A stretch of DNA of 64,000 nucleotides from Trichinella spiralis (taxonomy: Eukaryota; Nematoda; Enoplea; Trichinellida; Trichinellidae): the NCBI GenBank assembly GCA_000181795.3, contig CM012954.1, positions 1,923,215-1,987,214 on the forward strand. Reading direction: 5' to 3'. A program made the position numbers and the translations under genes. Shown piece after piece: positions 39,515 to 51,868 of this stretch; position 1 is the stretch's first letter, and each line of letters starts with the position of its first letter. The notes beneath the pieces are model-generated. The model was given only the letters and a program-made list of their open reading frames with translations. It was not told the DNA's origin and did not search any database.

Positions 39515-39744
39515 GTAGCGGTGGCAGCTGTGGTAGTAGTAGTAGTAGTGATCGTTGTCGTAGAAGGCGGGGCAGCGACGTCATCGCCGGAGGCAGCTTT
39601 TGGAATCTCATCTTCGGCCATCCGGCTCAAATCGCCCTTCTCCTCGGTGACAATGTCGCATTTCAAGCGAACAACCCCTTTGGTGTCGTCGCAGTCACCT
39701 TCGCTGCGGTACGTCTTCGGCTTTTCCTCGACGTCCTCAGGCAT
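27785..39744 (-). CDS. TCF/LEF (POP-1/Pangolin-type) Wnt transcription factor
   Basis: DNA-binding effector of Wnt/beta-catenin signalling. Nine exons close in frame, 759 residues: 39216-39744, 38932-39155, 29710-29854, 29578-29653, 29341-29499, 28886-29222, 28597-28747, 28441-28513, 27785-28370. The N-terminus ([20 protein letters not shown]) resembles the beta-catenin-binding segment of the family. Ser/Thr, Asn/Ser, Pro and Ala homopolymer tracts follow. The HMG box is split by an intron: [18 protein letters not shown], then [13 protein letters not shown], then [20 protein letters not shown] and [10 protein letters not shown] with a basic KKKKRKRDK tail. The C-clamp spans the next two exons ([19 protein letters not shown], then KRKKKC). 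The C-terminus has an unusual Glu/Asp-rich stretch (28.0-28.13 kb). Intron 2 is about 9.1 kb. ATG at 39744. Confidence 0.93.
31081..31106. repeat. (CTG)n microsatellite
   Basis: Perfect CTG run of about 26 nt inside TCF intron 2; AGC on the other strand. Confidence 0.95.
32295..32318. repeat. (CAT)8 microsatellite
   Basis: Perfect trinucleotide run inside TCF intron 2. Confidence 0.95.
33191..33220. repeat. (CTAT)7 microsatellite
   Basis: Perfect tetranucleotide run inside TCF intron 2, followed by a short GTGTG. Confidence 0.95.
34094..34180. repeat. 11-bp perfect inverted repeat in a GC-rich island
   Basis: TCGGCTCGAAT at 34094-34104 and its exact reverse complement at 34170-34180, separated by 65 nt. 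The surrounding 34.08-34.33 kb is much richer in CpG than the rest of the intron. Confidence 0.8.
34666..34698. repeat. (AC)n microsatellite
   Basis: About 16 perfect AC units inside TCF intron 2. A related GT-rich run lies near 35,015-35,037. Confidence 0.95.
36086..36110. repeat. Hairpin-forming inverted repeat
   Basis: CTTTGTCCAT, a 5-nt loop, then ATGGACAAGG. This gives a 10-bp stem with one G-T pair. Confidence 0.6.
36372..36436. repeat. Two consecutive GC-rich hairpins
   Basis: GGGGCCGT at 36372-36379 pairs with ACGGCCCC at 36389-36396 across a 9-nt loop. CGCGCG at 36420-36425 pairs with CGCGCG at 36431-36436 across CCTGA. They sit in a CpG-rich patch of TCF intron 2. Confidence 0.7.
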
Positions 39745-40484
39745 CTTGTTCTTCTACTTAATTGCTGCTGGCCTGCGTGATTTCAGGTGAACAAACGATC
39801 GCTGCTTAACATCATCGTCGACATCGGTTGAACGATTTGAAAAAAAAATACAAAACCAATAAGCCACCAACAACAACAATAACAACAACAACAACAGAAA
39901 CGGTCAACAATGAACAGAAAAATGGAAAATATTGTCAAAAAATGCTGTTGTGCGTGCGTGTGGCTTGGTTGAACGACAGGCTGGCTGGCTGTCTGGTTGG
40001 TTGATTGGTCGGTCGGTAGGTCGGTTGGTTGGCTATTTGCGACAAATGGAAAAATTTGTTCTCCAATAAAAAAATACGACAATTTTTTTCCTTCCAACAA
40101 CACCAACAATTATGATAATTTAAATAGCCAGGCAAAGAGCAAACTTTGCTGAGAGCAACTGAAATTGCAAAAATAAATTTGAACAAGAAACAACAAAACA
40201 AAGCGGAGAAAACAAGTAGCAACGAGAAAAAAAAATTCACACATAGCACGCGAGCGCGCGGTTCGAGAGTGAGAAAGAAAAAACAGAAACGCATTCGCGC
40301 GTCTACTACGGTTGTTCAAATGGCGCGAAATTTGGATGCGCGTGGACGTGTGCGTTGGTCACCACGTCGCGCCCGAGGACCAGACAAACCTGAGACTAGT
40401 GACCACAACAAGCCGGCGAGAGACTGTGCCGTCGAGGCGCGGTCACTGGACGGTCAACCAAAACCGCTAACCAATTAGCCTCAG

Positions 40485-40600
40485 CGGCGAAAAGCGCGCG
40501 CGCCGAGGCCGCCGTCGCGCAGCTCGTTCCGACCGGCAGGCAGGCAGGCAGGCAGGCAAGCCGGCCGGCCGGCCGGCCGGCCCGCAGGACGGCATAGACA
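40485..40600. promoter_or_regulatory. CpG-rich island with GGCA and CCGG tandem repeats upstream of TCF
   Basis: Contains GCGCGCGCGCC, (GGCA)6 at 40535-40558 and about five CCGG units at 40561-40582. It is extremely GC-rich against an AT-rich background and lies 0.75-0.85 kb upstream of the TCF ATG. A core promoter or upstream UTR role is inferred from position only. Confidence 0.45.
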
Positions 40601-42170
40601 AAGCCATCGTTACAGTATGACCAATTGTTGATCGACAAGATTGAATTCGACACTGCCGTTCGGAGTGGTAAAAAAATCTAAAAAAACAATAACAAAAAAG
40701 TAAAAAAAAGATATACAATGTCTGTTTGGCAAGTGTTGCTTGAAAAATTAACATTCTACAAAAGTAGTTGATATTTACCATTCGTGTAAAACATATGGAT
40801 GTGAAAAATAATAGTGCGATTGCATTTTTCATTTTGCAAAATCCCATGCGACATGTCGAAAAAGCACAAATGTTGTTAAATGTAGCCCAGACGTCTGTGC
40901 ATATGTGCTTGGTGGAAATATACGTTGCGACGATGAAACGGAAAATCATCACAACCGACGGCCTCCGTGTTCAACAACGGCAGCAATGTGAAATGGAAAC
41001 GGCGTGAAAATATAATTGCGCTCCGGAATGGAGTCGCGGACAGACGTGAAACGGCGCAAAACTGGAACGCATCACTGTCAAAGCAGCTGTCCGCCGGCAA
41101 GCCAAGGCCAGGCATGGACTGAAGCGTTTCTCTTCTAACAAACTCCCCCGCCCTCTTAAGCACAAACTGACGACAACGTTTTGTCCGACAACAACGAACC
41201 GCAAAATTCCTGACTCACCCCCAGAAAATCTACCAAGCACGTTTGAATAATAAAGTGGAAAGCAAAGTTCAAAAAAGTATATGTATATTATAATAATTAT
41301 GGGTTAAAAACAAAAACTGCCAATTTGTGCAACGAGCAGTGTGTTTCGTTCAAATCAACTTTGCTTGATTGACGTTTCTTTTTAACAAAATTTTCCCAAC
41401 AGATCTTGCTCGAAAAATGTCTGATCATAAAATGTTGATGAAATGGAATTTAAAATTTCAACCAAAATTTTCACTTACTTTTTCAAATTTAACCTTTACA
41501 AAGTGTCATCTTCTTCATCTTTACAAGGTTACTTAATGATTATACTGCGCATGATTCTTTGTTGTACACCTGTACAACCAATTTCAAATGCTGCTCTGCT
41601 GTTCATTGGAAAAATTATTGCCATCTGTATTCATCAATAAAACAACCCCATTTCAGAAAAATGTATACTTCGAAAAAATAAATAAATATATGTATACTTT
41701 TTTCATTTTTGAATTTAAATATAACCCGCAGGATACCAACTGCGGGCACAGCATCTGTCGAAGGTCGCATACTCTTTTGCATGCAAATCTGTCGAGCGTA
41801 AATATGACTGTTTTCATGTTTGCCGAAATAAAATTGCAAAAAACTCCACCATCAAATGAAAACACAATAATACTTGTGAACTAAATAAAATAAATTATTA
41901 TTATAATTAAGCAAACAATGGACAATATGATACGTGGCCGAAAAAAGTAACCTTTCCTTCAACGGAATTAATAATAAAATAAATAATTAAAAGAACAAAA
42001 TAAATAAATAAATAAATAAAATCAAAAACCCCTCAAAGAAAAGAAACAGTGTACGTACAAGAAAGCCTGCGGTGCATGTGTAGAAATGGCTTACCTCTCT
42101 TCCTGCTGTTTGGGAAAAATTCAATTTTAAATGTTATCTCGAATATCGGTCGCAGAGAAACAGCAACAGA

Positions 42171-42174
<4 letters not shown>

Positions 42175-42201
<27 letters not shown>
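42175..42201. repeat. (CAG)9 microsatellite
   Basis: Perfect CAG run in the gene-poor stretch upstream of TCF; not in a long reading frame. Confidence 0.95.
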
Positions 42202-42203
<2 letters not shown>

Positions 42204-43672
42204 CAGTTATCGCCAGCAACAGTGAATAATAATAGCAAGCTAAAAATGAAAATTCAGTCAGTCAGTTTTTTTTTCTCATTTGCATGCTACATTCTTGGAC
42301 TTTGTCGTTGTTGTTCTCTCTGCTCGTCGTCAATTCGCCTGCATCTATCTTTCTGCTAGTTCTCCACATCCACATTCAACTTTGGCAAACAGCAAAATAT
42401 CGAAAAATTCCCCTTTCGACAACAATATTAAAATTACAAAACATCGCCGGATGTTCTTTTGCGTTGCTGCAAACAATGAACTAACTCTGCCAGCATCCGT
42501 TTGTCTGCAGACGATCGCACACAACTGTGCATGAAGCTATAAGGAGAAGAGAAAAAAATCTAAAAATGAAAAAGAATGGCGAAAAAGAAAAACGACATGA
42601 CATTTCAAGTGAAAAGAGCTTCAAAATATTCAGAAAATAGATGGGAACGTTCCGCACTGGTGAAGCTGTAAGAAAAAGTGCAGAGCGATGGAAACGCTTG
42701 TACAGATGTCGGCAGATTAGACCAAAAATAAAATAAAGCCGCGTTCAGACAGAGCTCAGAACATAGCTAGTTAGCTGTCTTCGGGTGGAGTTGACAATTT
42801 CTCAGCCGTGCAAATATAACATCGCGCCATTTCAAAATTTTCGTTCATCATTCTTCTTCCTCAACTCTGCGCTTCACTCCACCCACCACCCTCCAACTCC
42901 ATACGCCCCTTTCCATCTCTGCCCCTGCCCTTCTTTTTCACCAAACTACTCAACAACATTAAAGTACAAAATTGACAATGTCACTTGTTTATGGAATATG
43001 TGGACAACGACGGTGAAAAGAATTAAAATTGCACACAAACACAAATACACCACAAACACACAATCAATTTAGAATGCGCAAATGCGTAAAGCAAAGATGA
43101 AGCAGCAGCAGTTCGTTGCTACTGAGAGGGAGGGAATTTGTTGCTTACTTAAGAAAAAGATATTTTCGCTCGCCCTGCTAACGCGAGCTGCACTTATTGT
43201 TCCACCTGATCTACCAGCAGCACGTCAGCCAAAAATGAAATTTCATCGACGTCCTTTTCATCAACTCTGTGCTTCTCCACATCTGCACACACTGCCAACG
43301 GTGAAAATTCATCAAAAACCGCATACCAACCAACCAAGCTGAGAAATAAACTCGAATGTGCGCAGTTTATGAAATCATCAACGAAACAAAATTCAACAAC
43401 AACACAAAAATTGTACAACAAATGTATAATATGCCCCACCCACAGACTTATATATATATGTATAATATGCTACTACTTGGTAGAAACATGAAGTAATTTT
43501 CTTAAGTCTTCATTTACACATCCATTGATTGCAAAATGCTCGTGTACCGTGCAGTTATTTTCTTCTTTGTTTTGTTTTCTTTCACTGGGTAAAGCACTTT
43601 CATTTTCATCACAATTGGACAATTACCATTATTACATCAGCTCACCAACAACAACAAATGTAATTTGTGCTA

Positions 43673-43680
<8 letters not shown>

Positions 43681-43740
<60 letters not shown>
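43681..43740. repeat. (AT)30 microsatellite
   Basis: Sixty bases of uninterrupted AT, preceded by a short TA-rich run. It is the longest simple repeat in the window. Confidence 0.97.
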
Positions 43741-43743
<3 letters not shown>

Positions 43744-44943
43744 CTTTGAAGACAATTTTTCTCCGTCTCAAAATATAATATAACAACAACAGCAGCTAAA
43801 CGGATTGTCAAAGTTGAAAGCCCAGCTCAAAGAATAAGTGAATGTTGACAAATGAAAAATGAATGGAGTATATAATGATTAATGACAACAGTCTACTTTT
43901 TCCGCTTTTTAAAAATGTACGTAAATATTTTTTTCTTTGTCTCAATTCTTGCTTTGTGTGCTATTATATGTTTATTTGATTTGAAACAGAAATGAAAAAA
44001 ATTTTTTTGAAATGCTCCTCCCTTCAGAAATTACTTGCCGCATATGAAAGAGAATAAACAATTGAATAAATATAAACTTACCATAATTTTGTATTTATCT
44101 GAAGTGCAGGAGAAGCCAATCCAATCAATGCCGTTCAGCTTCGCAGTCTCAGAGAGAAACCGAAAAAAGGTATTATCATCACTGCTAACAGGAAATGGGC
44201 TTGATATGCATGCATGCTTGTCGTCCTTTGCACTTTGTCGACGACGCACGTGCATTTCCCGCTACCAGCTCTATCCCGTTACACGAAAAGTTGCTCACAT
44301 AGTGCCAATCACAACATCAACCAAATGCTGCTTAAAATTGTCATCAATAAAATGATAATGACAAAAATACATAAAAACATTTCATCTGAACTTCAAATAT
44401 GCAACAATTATTCCATACAGCCAACACATTAGATATTATTAGATATTGGATATCATTGTCAGTAATTAAAACAAATTAAAACACAAAAATTATCAAATAA
44501 AGTGACAAAACTGATTTTTCATCACTTGTTTTCAGTTTGCCTTTTTATCATCAACTAATTTCAACTTTTATCACAGTTAAATGCAAAGGTTAACACAACA
44601 GCACTGCCAAACAGCGTGTAAACAGTGCAAACGTCGCGCAATCTGGCCAATCGCTGTTGCTAAAAATGAACACTGAGAAAAAAAGTTTTGCTTTCTGCAA
44701 ATTAAAAAAAGTCCTACATATAACAGCTGAAATCGAAAACAAAAACTCCCACTTGAAAAAACATATTTATACGTGCATGTATGCATGCGTGCATGGGTAG
44801 TGTGCGTAGGATAGGGGCAGATAAATTAATAAATATATATATATATATTATTGTATATTGTTATTATGAATAAACCAAATCGAGGAAGTTACCGATCAGT
44901 GTCAGTTTATCAGTGAAGTAAGAAGAAACGTTGTGTCGGCAAT

Positions 44944-45090
44944 ATGGGGGACATCGATGACGACCGACTGCAACGGAGACTGATGTGCTCGGTGATACGG
45001 TGCCCCAAAGGGTCAGTAAACGTTCGGCTGCCAGATAAAGCAAACCAAATCGATCTCGTCGGAGTTGAACCGAACCAAAATTGGAGTTAA
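44944..45090 (+). CDS. Small unrecognised ORF, 48 residues
   Basis: ATG at 44944, TAA ending at 45090. The translation begins MGDIDDDRLQRRLMCSVIRC and continues with a PKGSVNVRLPDKANQIDLVG segment. The stretch is clearly less AT-rich than its flanks and has little repeat content. A donor-like AAAGG|GTCAGT falls inside, so it may be a first exon whose partner I cannot find. No family recognised; chance is possible. Confidence 0.3.
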   Translation: MGDIDDDRLQRRLMCSVIRCPKGSVNVRLPDKANQIDLVGVEPNQNWS

Positions 45091-48000
45091 CCCGTCACGC
45101 CAACGACCATGTCAAAACAACAGCAAACCAACCAAACTTTTCCCCCATCTAGAAGAAGAAAGCGATGCTAATTTTCAACTGAAAGCACTGTATATATACG
45201 TATGCATATGCATGCGCATATGGATATGTATGTTACTGAAGAGAAAGATTGAAAAAGTGCGGGTGATTGATTGGTGGGAATAAAGACGAAGAAAATTGAA
45301 TATGAATTGGTGTGGTGGAGTTGGTTGAAAGTTAAAGCTAGCCTAGCTAGCAAGCAAGCAAGAGCTAGCTAGCTAAACAGACCGACCACATAACTTACCA
45401 ACTAGACTAACATCAGACAAGACGACAACTCGCTTTTCACCTGCGAAGAAAGCAAAAGGGAGAGAGAGAGAGGAAGAGGGGGAGAAATTTATATAAAAAA
45501 ATAAAATAGAATAAAAGTGAAATTCAACAACGTCGTACTTGTATCACACTGCCTGGAGGGAATTTTCTCTGCTTTCTGCAACAAAGCTGCAAAGATCTAA
45601 CTTTTCAACGTCGTTTCTTTTTTTCTCTTTTTTTTCTTCTTTCCACTGTTTCTTTCGTCATACTGTAACTGAAGAAAAAAAATAAGACAAAAAAGAAAAA
45701 AAATACCAAAATGCAAAACTACTTGCTGATCACTTCTCAACACAGCTTTGTTGAAGTCCAGTCAAGTTCACATGAACACCACCGTTAACAGCAGAATGCT
45801 GAATTTGTTTTGTTGGAATGTTAATTTTTTTCCACCTTTCAAAAATGCTGTCCTCCCTCCCCTTCTCCACATGCTAACAATAATTAATAATAATGCAAAT
45901 ATACAATGGAGCACACATTTGTTTTCTGCGCAATGCGATAATTACAAGCACACACACACACACATACATACATACAGGTATACAGGGTTTGCAGACGGTT
46001 ACAAGAACAAAAGCAAAAGAAAGAAGAGAAAGAGAGAGAGAATATAAAAGAAATTACAATACAATCATGGCGCGTTCGATTTTGTCATGCCCAGAAATGT
46101 TATTTAACTATAATACCAAAGACAATAATTTATTTTCAACAGTAAATAGAATAATAATTTTACTTGTGCTTGTGTGTGCTACAGCAGCAGTAAAATTGAA
46201 CGCCGATAACAAGCTTCACTGTGATACATGCATGTTGGACTGGTTAATAAGCTAAAGTCAACAACTGAACGACGACCGTAAATGGGTTATTTCAGCATTC
46301 AGCTGCGGAACGTTGATAACATCTGCGCTGTCAAGATTTTCATGGCCGTAAGTAAGTAAGCTTTCAAGAAAAGCTGACAACAACAATGTTCTTCGATTCG
46401 TCGTTGAAGAGAATATACGAAGAATTTGTAAAATCTCTCCACCACCACCACCACAAAACAAAAATGCAAATGCAAATATACCAAAAACGAAGTTTATCAC
46501 ATTCAAAAATTAACTTAATCAATGCTGTGGTAGCCTATTTTCAACACAATCTTTTTCACTGCATCTTCATTCAACACTTACTAACTATAATTTTTTTAAA
46601 AAAAGAAGAAGAAAAAATAAAAATAGCTAAATTCAAATAGAAACACTTTAAAAGATTCTGAATTGTTAATTCTTCTTAATATAACAGACCTTGTAAACTT
46701 CAGATTATATATAAATTGATACAAATTATTGACAACAGATGTTGGATTATTATTATAATATTTCTGTTTAATTTGAATGGAAATCAAAATTGCACAACAA
46801 GAAAAAATTTTCTCCACTGTTGTGAATTGAAACTAAATTTCCAAAAACATCCCACCCTTTCGCACATACACAAACAACTATATATAGATACATATACACA
46901 TGCAGACAACCCAGTTGCAAAATACCGTATGCAATTAAACAATTCTGACAGCTGATTGGCAATTTTCTAAAATTGCTTTTTTTCACAAAGGAGCACCGTT
47001 TTCGCGTTCGACTAGCAAAACCTAAGCTGACAAAGTTATCATTGAAATTTCCAATAGCAAAATTTGCCCGAATCGATCCGCACAGACCGGAAATGACAAA
47101 TCAGAAAAATAAGATTGACAAACGGCAAACTCTTCTCCCTGGATTGACAACCGTCAGCAATAAGAGAATACACACACCTGATGGCCATTTGCAATTAAAA
47201 TGGAAAAAAAGGAAAAGAAAATATCCTGGAAAGCAGGCATTCAATACACATCACATACATATGCAGATGTGAGGACGAGCTGTGATGAAGTTGCAAAAGA
47301 AATTATGAAATGCCAAGAAGAAGAAAAAAAGAAAATGAAAAATATTAAAATAAACTCTTCCAACAAAATCTACCACCACCACCAACTAACTCTGCTAATT
47401 GAAGTGCGAAATTTATCCTCGATCTTCCAGATCAAAAATGATGCCTGTGAAAAACAAGAACAAAAAAAAAAGCAAATCTCCCTTCTCATCTTTTGGTCGA
47501 AACAAAAGCTCATACAGCAAGCTTACGACGTGAGGAGCGACAGGTGGACGAGGTGACACGGGCAAATGAGAACCACTTTCTACACAAAGCGAGGCTAATT
47601 TGTCGCATAATTAACCAAAATTGCCCCTGCAGATAAAATATACATATTCCACCATTCAGCGAACAACTTTCATCTCAAATAAGCGTTGCAGATTAAAGTG
47701 ATCATCAATTCTGTTGCATAAGCATGCATGATCGAATTTACAATAAAGAACAAAATTGTAAAACGACAACAACAACAACAACAGAATGTGATAAAACAAT
47801 ATTTTTTCAACAATGAAAAATTTTATCATAAATAACTGTGTAAAAGAGGATTATTTTTCTACTGTTGTCAATCATTCTTTATCAATTAGATAAAAAAATC
47901 TACCAAAACTTGGTTGCAGAGTGAAAAATTTCAAATCAATATACATATATGAAATGGAGAATTATTTTAAATAAGACTCACCTAACCGATCAACTGATTG

Positions 48001-49997
48001 ACTGTATGCAAAGAACAAAAGCAGGCAGTGTGACCGAATCGCCAGCATTGCCAGTAAACTGTTAATGATTCATGCAACCGAAAAAAACAACCACTCACTG
48101 CCGAAGATAATTCAAATTTAAAAAAGCAATAAATAAATAAATATATATATCTGAGAAAATATAGTAAAAAAAGAGAAGATCTGAGTCATTTGAAAAATGA
48201 ATATACGAACCAAATTTAGAGGCGTCTGGCGTTGTGAAATCCCAGTTGGATTTCTGCATCTGTTCGTAAAAAGCACTGCCGACCGAACAAGAGGAAAAAC
48301 GGGCTAAACGGCGACCATAGGCAAAACGCATCAGTGGAGAGACCAAATAGACAAAGCAGCAACTGAAGCACAACATTCGGCAGGCAAGCCAACGTGACAA
48401 ATCAGATGCAAATTTATCTGACAAGAAAGATTCTAAAGCAATAAGATGAAGAAGAAGAAGATACATACATACAGTTGCTACCGATCATTGACAACAACTT
48501 GGTCAGCATCTGGTGATCTGTCAATAAATAAATGAATATAAAATATACATATATATAATTTCAAAAAATAATAATTTTTTCGACATTGTCAGAGTTGGAA
48601 AATTTGATAAAGTGTTAAATAATGCTGAGATGTGGAATGAGAATGAGAAGAAGATAGGCGGAGCAGACGAGCTCTGTGAATGAGCACGGACAGAAGCGAC
48701 AAACATCTTCATTCGGGTTGACGAAAGCGTTGTCGCAGCAGAATAAAGCAGGAAGCTTTTGATTGAAAAGAAACAAGCACAAAAGCTGGTCATTGTTCTC
48801 GCCGAGCATGACAGACCGGCGCAAAAGATGGGCGGGTTTGGCAAACATTGACTGAGCCGAGCCCCTGTAACACGCGCACATACACACAAACACACAACAG
48901 CTAAGCAACATGACAAACAAAATTCGACCGAAGAATATGCATGCTTACATTTTTGCTTGTTTTCAAAATTTCACTTCTTTATACAAAAAATATGGATATA
49001 TTATTTCAATCACATCTGAATTCACAGACACACATTCATTTTTGTTGAATTATTTTTTTAAACCAATGGTGTATCATTTGAATAAACACAACAACAACAA
49101 TAGCAGCAACGTTCTTTTTTCTGTTCCGAATTACAATATTCAAACTTTCCCAGACAGCTACACCAAGCAAGCAGATCAGTGTAATGTTTGCCGTTTTGTT
49201 GTTGTCTGTTGCAACAGCTGAATTATACACAGCACTGATACAACAAGCGTATAAATTACTCACACACATACACACAGATCTGATGTGATTGATTCACAAA
49301 CAACATTTACAATATGTGTATTGCATGCTACCTACCGTTGATATCATTATTGTTAATAAGAGGAAAAAAATATATATATATCGTGCAATTGTTTTCGCTT
49401 AACCGAGCTATCAAAGTGCACTTACGTTGACAACTGTTGAAAATCTGGGTGGAGTTGAAAATTTACCCTCCGAGGGAATTCTTTCTTACATCATCTGCCT
49501 TTTCTGAAATACTCCAAATACAAATTACTCAACTCGCATGCATATTCACAGAAACAAATTTTACCAGATGTAACAAAAATCTTGGAACTTTCTTTCTGAA
49601 ATGTCATCAATTTCACGTCTTGTTTCTTCTGCTTGGATAAAATTATTTCACTGGTCACTTGGTGATTGATGAAAGCTAAAAATTGCACACGAAACAATTT
49701 TCAACAATGAACAAAGCATGAGAAAAAAAAGAAAACTATATAATAAATAAGATAAAATATATCACTGAAATTGGATTCATCAGATTTTGTTTTTTGTTTC
49801 AAATTCGAACACCAACCAACCACAATGATGGCTTTACTTATTCTGCACAATGTATAATTCAAAATCAATTACAACGAAAGAAGAGAAGAATAAATAGCGC
49901 GTTGGCTATTTTTCTCGTCCATCTGCTTCGCAACGCAAACGCAACACAACGTAGAAACGCAATTTCTTCTTTTTTTATTTCTTTATTATTTTGCTTT

Positions 49998-51868
49998 TCA
50001 ACTTGTGTGCTCTATACCAACTGTGGTGGTGGTTCTCAATAATGCCACTTTTGTCACATCTTCTCCAAGAATTTCTGTTATTTCTAAAGAGAATACATTT
50101 TTCAATATGATACATTTATCCACATCTATTACAATACTTGTTGTCATATTAGCAGAATTAAAGTGAAGAAAAACAAACACAATCATACAACTACAATCAA
50201 GATAAAAAAAGAAAAAATCTCCATCTTATTTATTTTTGCAAATCTTGGACGATGACAAAAAAACAACGTGCTTTCTTGTTTACCAGATGCAACAACTTGT
50301 GCAACTTTATTAGCAACAAATTCTTACCTTCCACAACGCGATGAAAGCCAAAATGCAAATAGTAAAGAAATCCCATATGCAAAAACAACACCACTGCAAC
50401 AAGGACACATCGATCCCAATTTCGATAGGCACCGTGAAAAAAATATACCACCTAAAAAATACATCTCGCAACAATCGAAGAAATTAAAAATATCTATATG
50501 TATTTTTTTCAATACTAATTTTCCTGCAGCCATGCTTCCAATTGTCAATGCACAGAAATGAAAAAAATAATGCGAATGAAACAGCAAATGTACTATTTCA
50601 GTTATTGCCAGCACAATGCAGTGTGAAAACATGGAATATCCCTAAAATTAAAAAAAAACAAACTAAAATTATTCATTACATAAGCTTAATGTTTTTTTTC
50701 AACACCCCCCCCCCTTAAGATTCGATGATAAAAAATAATTGCACTAGAGCTTTTCAAAAATGAACCACATTTTAAAAATATACCCCGAAACTTGAAACAA
50801 ACGTTCTAAAATTAGAAAATATGCACATTTTCAAACCACGCCAATAATAAAACCCGTCTAGATTTCCACATTCAAAAGTGAATCTTGAAGCATGCACTTC
50901 AACTAGCTTTACCTCTCTCTCTCTCTCTCTCTGTGTGTGTATGCAAACACGAACAAAATTATTCTACTAGATTTGCATAAGTTTTTTTCTTATATTTCTT
51001 TTTCTTAAAACTGAAATTAACAATACGCAATAAATCTTAATTAAAAAAATTTTTTCAAATAATTTTCACAAAAACCATTACCCAAAATAGGTATTTACTA
51101 TCACTGTTCAGTGCATGCACATTTCAATTTCTTACCACAGTTGATAAAACGCCAATAAAAGAATAATTGCTCGAAGAATACAAGCAAAATGCAAACAAAC
51201 AAACTGATGCGAAAAGCCAATAGCTCGTTGCCGTCGCCAACGCAGTACCAATTAAGGTACGATCCTTCTGCAAATTTTAGTATTATTTTTCTTTTTTTTT
51301 TGATAATCAGTTTCATCATATCAAAAAAAACTACATTACATACCACCTTATAGTCAGAATTTTTCATGCCCCACAACAGCAACGCGACAAGCGTAAAAAT
51401 TAGCATCAACGGTCCGTACAAATCATTTTTGATTATCTATATAATTTGGTTCAAAAAGTTCAACAAAACTGAAGATAAAACTTACAATTTTTCTTTTCAT
51501 GGGGAGAACAGAGTTGAGAAGACGATGAACCACTTCAACAGGCGTCACGTCGAAATATGGTCGCAAGAAGTCAACATTAATATAAATGGATACCGCTTTT
51601 TTGATATGTTCACTGCTTGCATCAAATACCTTGAAATTTAATTACTAATTAATTATTGCATTAATAATTATAAGAAAATTATGGAACGTTATTTTTATAT
51701 ATTTAAACATCTTTTTAAAGTACAGAAAAAAATATTTACCATTTTGGTCAAATTCGCATTAAATTGTTGGCCAGTGTCATTTTTTTCAATTTTTGAGGAC
51801 TGAATTTCTCCCTCTGACACAAAATCTCCGGCCGCGTAACGGGAGGAAACTTTCAAAGGCGGTTCCAT
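49998..51868 (-). CDS. YIPF3: YIPF3-type Golgi membrane protein
   Basis: Multi-pass YIP1-family protein of the cis-Golgi, usually paired with YIPF4. Seven exons close in frame, 277 residues: 51740-51868, 51486-51629, 51344-51436, 51136-51267, 50516-50641, 50328-50451, 49998-50083. The cytosolic N-terminus (MEPPLKVSSRYAAGDF) is shorter than in human YIPF3. The hallmark YINVDFLRPYFDVTP follows, then DLYGPLMLIFTLVALLLWGM (TM1), a segment beginning KDRTLIGTALATATSYWLF, GYSMFSHCIVLAITEIV, and MGFLYYLHFGFHRVVE as the last membrane segment. The luminal tail is short and Thr-rich. In exon 4 only the phase-0 frame matches the family; another open frame there is misleading. Confidence 0.92.
50913..50938. 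repeat. (CT)10 then (GT)n in YIPF3 intron 4
   Basis: Compound dinucleotide repeat on the plus strand, within the roughly 490-nt intron between 50642 and 51135. Confidence 0.9.

Larger units (their letters stand above)
39745..49997. other. Ten-kilobase stretch without a convincing gene
   Basis: Lies between the TCF start (minus strand) and the YIPF3 stop (minus strand). The first 900 nt are probably TCF 5' UTR and promoter, with a CpG-rich island at about 40,250-40,600. The rest is AT-rich, dense in microsatellites and similar in texture to TCF intron 2. One small ORF (44,944-45,090) stands out and is listed separately. No RNA gene recognised. Confidence 0.45.

Noticed and set aside
39026-39790. 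254-residue plus-strand ORF with poly-Leu/Val and poly-Gly
   Set aside because: Antisense of the Ser/Thr/Pro/Ala-rich first two TCF exons; composition mirrors the repeats.
40250-40290. tRNA-like GGTTCGA box in GC-rich DNA
   Set aside because: No matching A box or cloverleaf arms; the string is isolated.
51134-51270. Alternative frame in YIPF3 exon 4 reading a WYCVGDGNELLAFR segment
   Set aside because: It needs a splice phase incompatible with exon 3. The phase-0 frame (KDRTLIGTAL...) matches the family and closes the gene.
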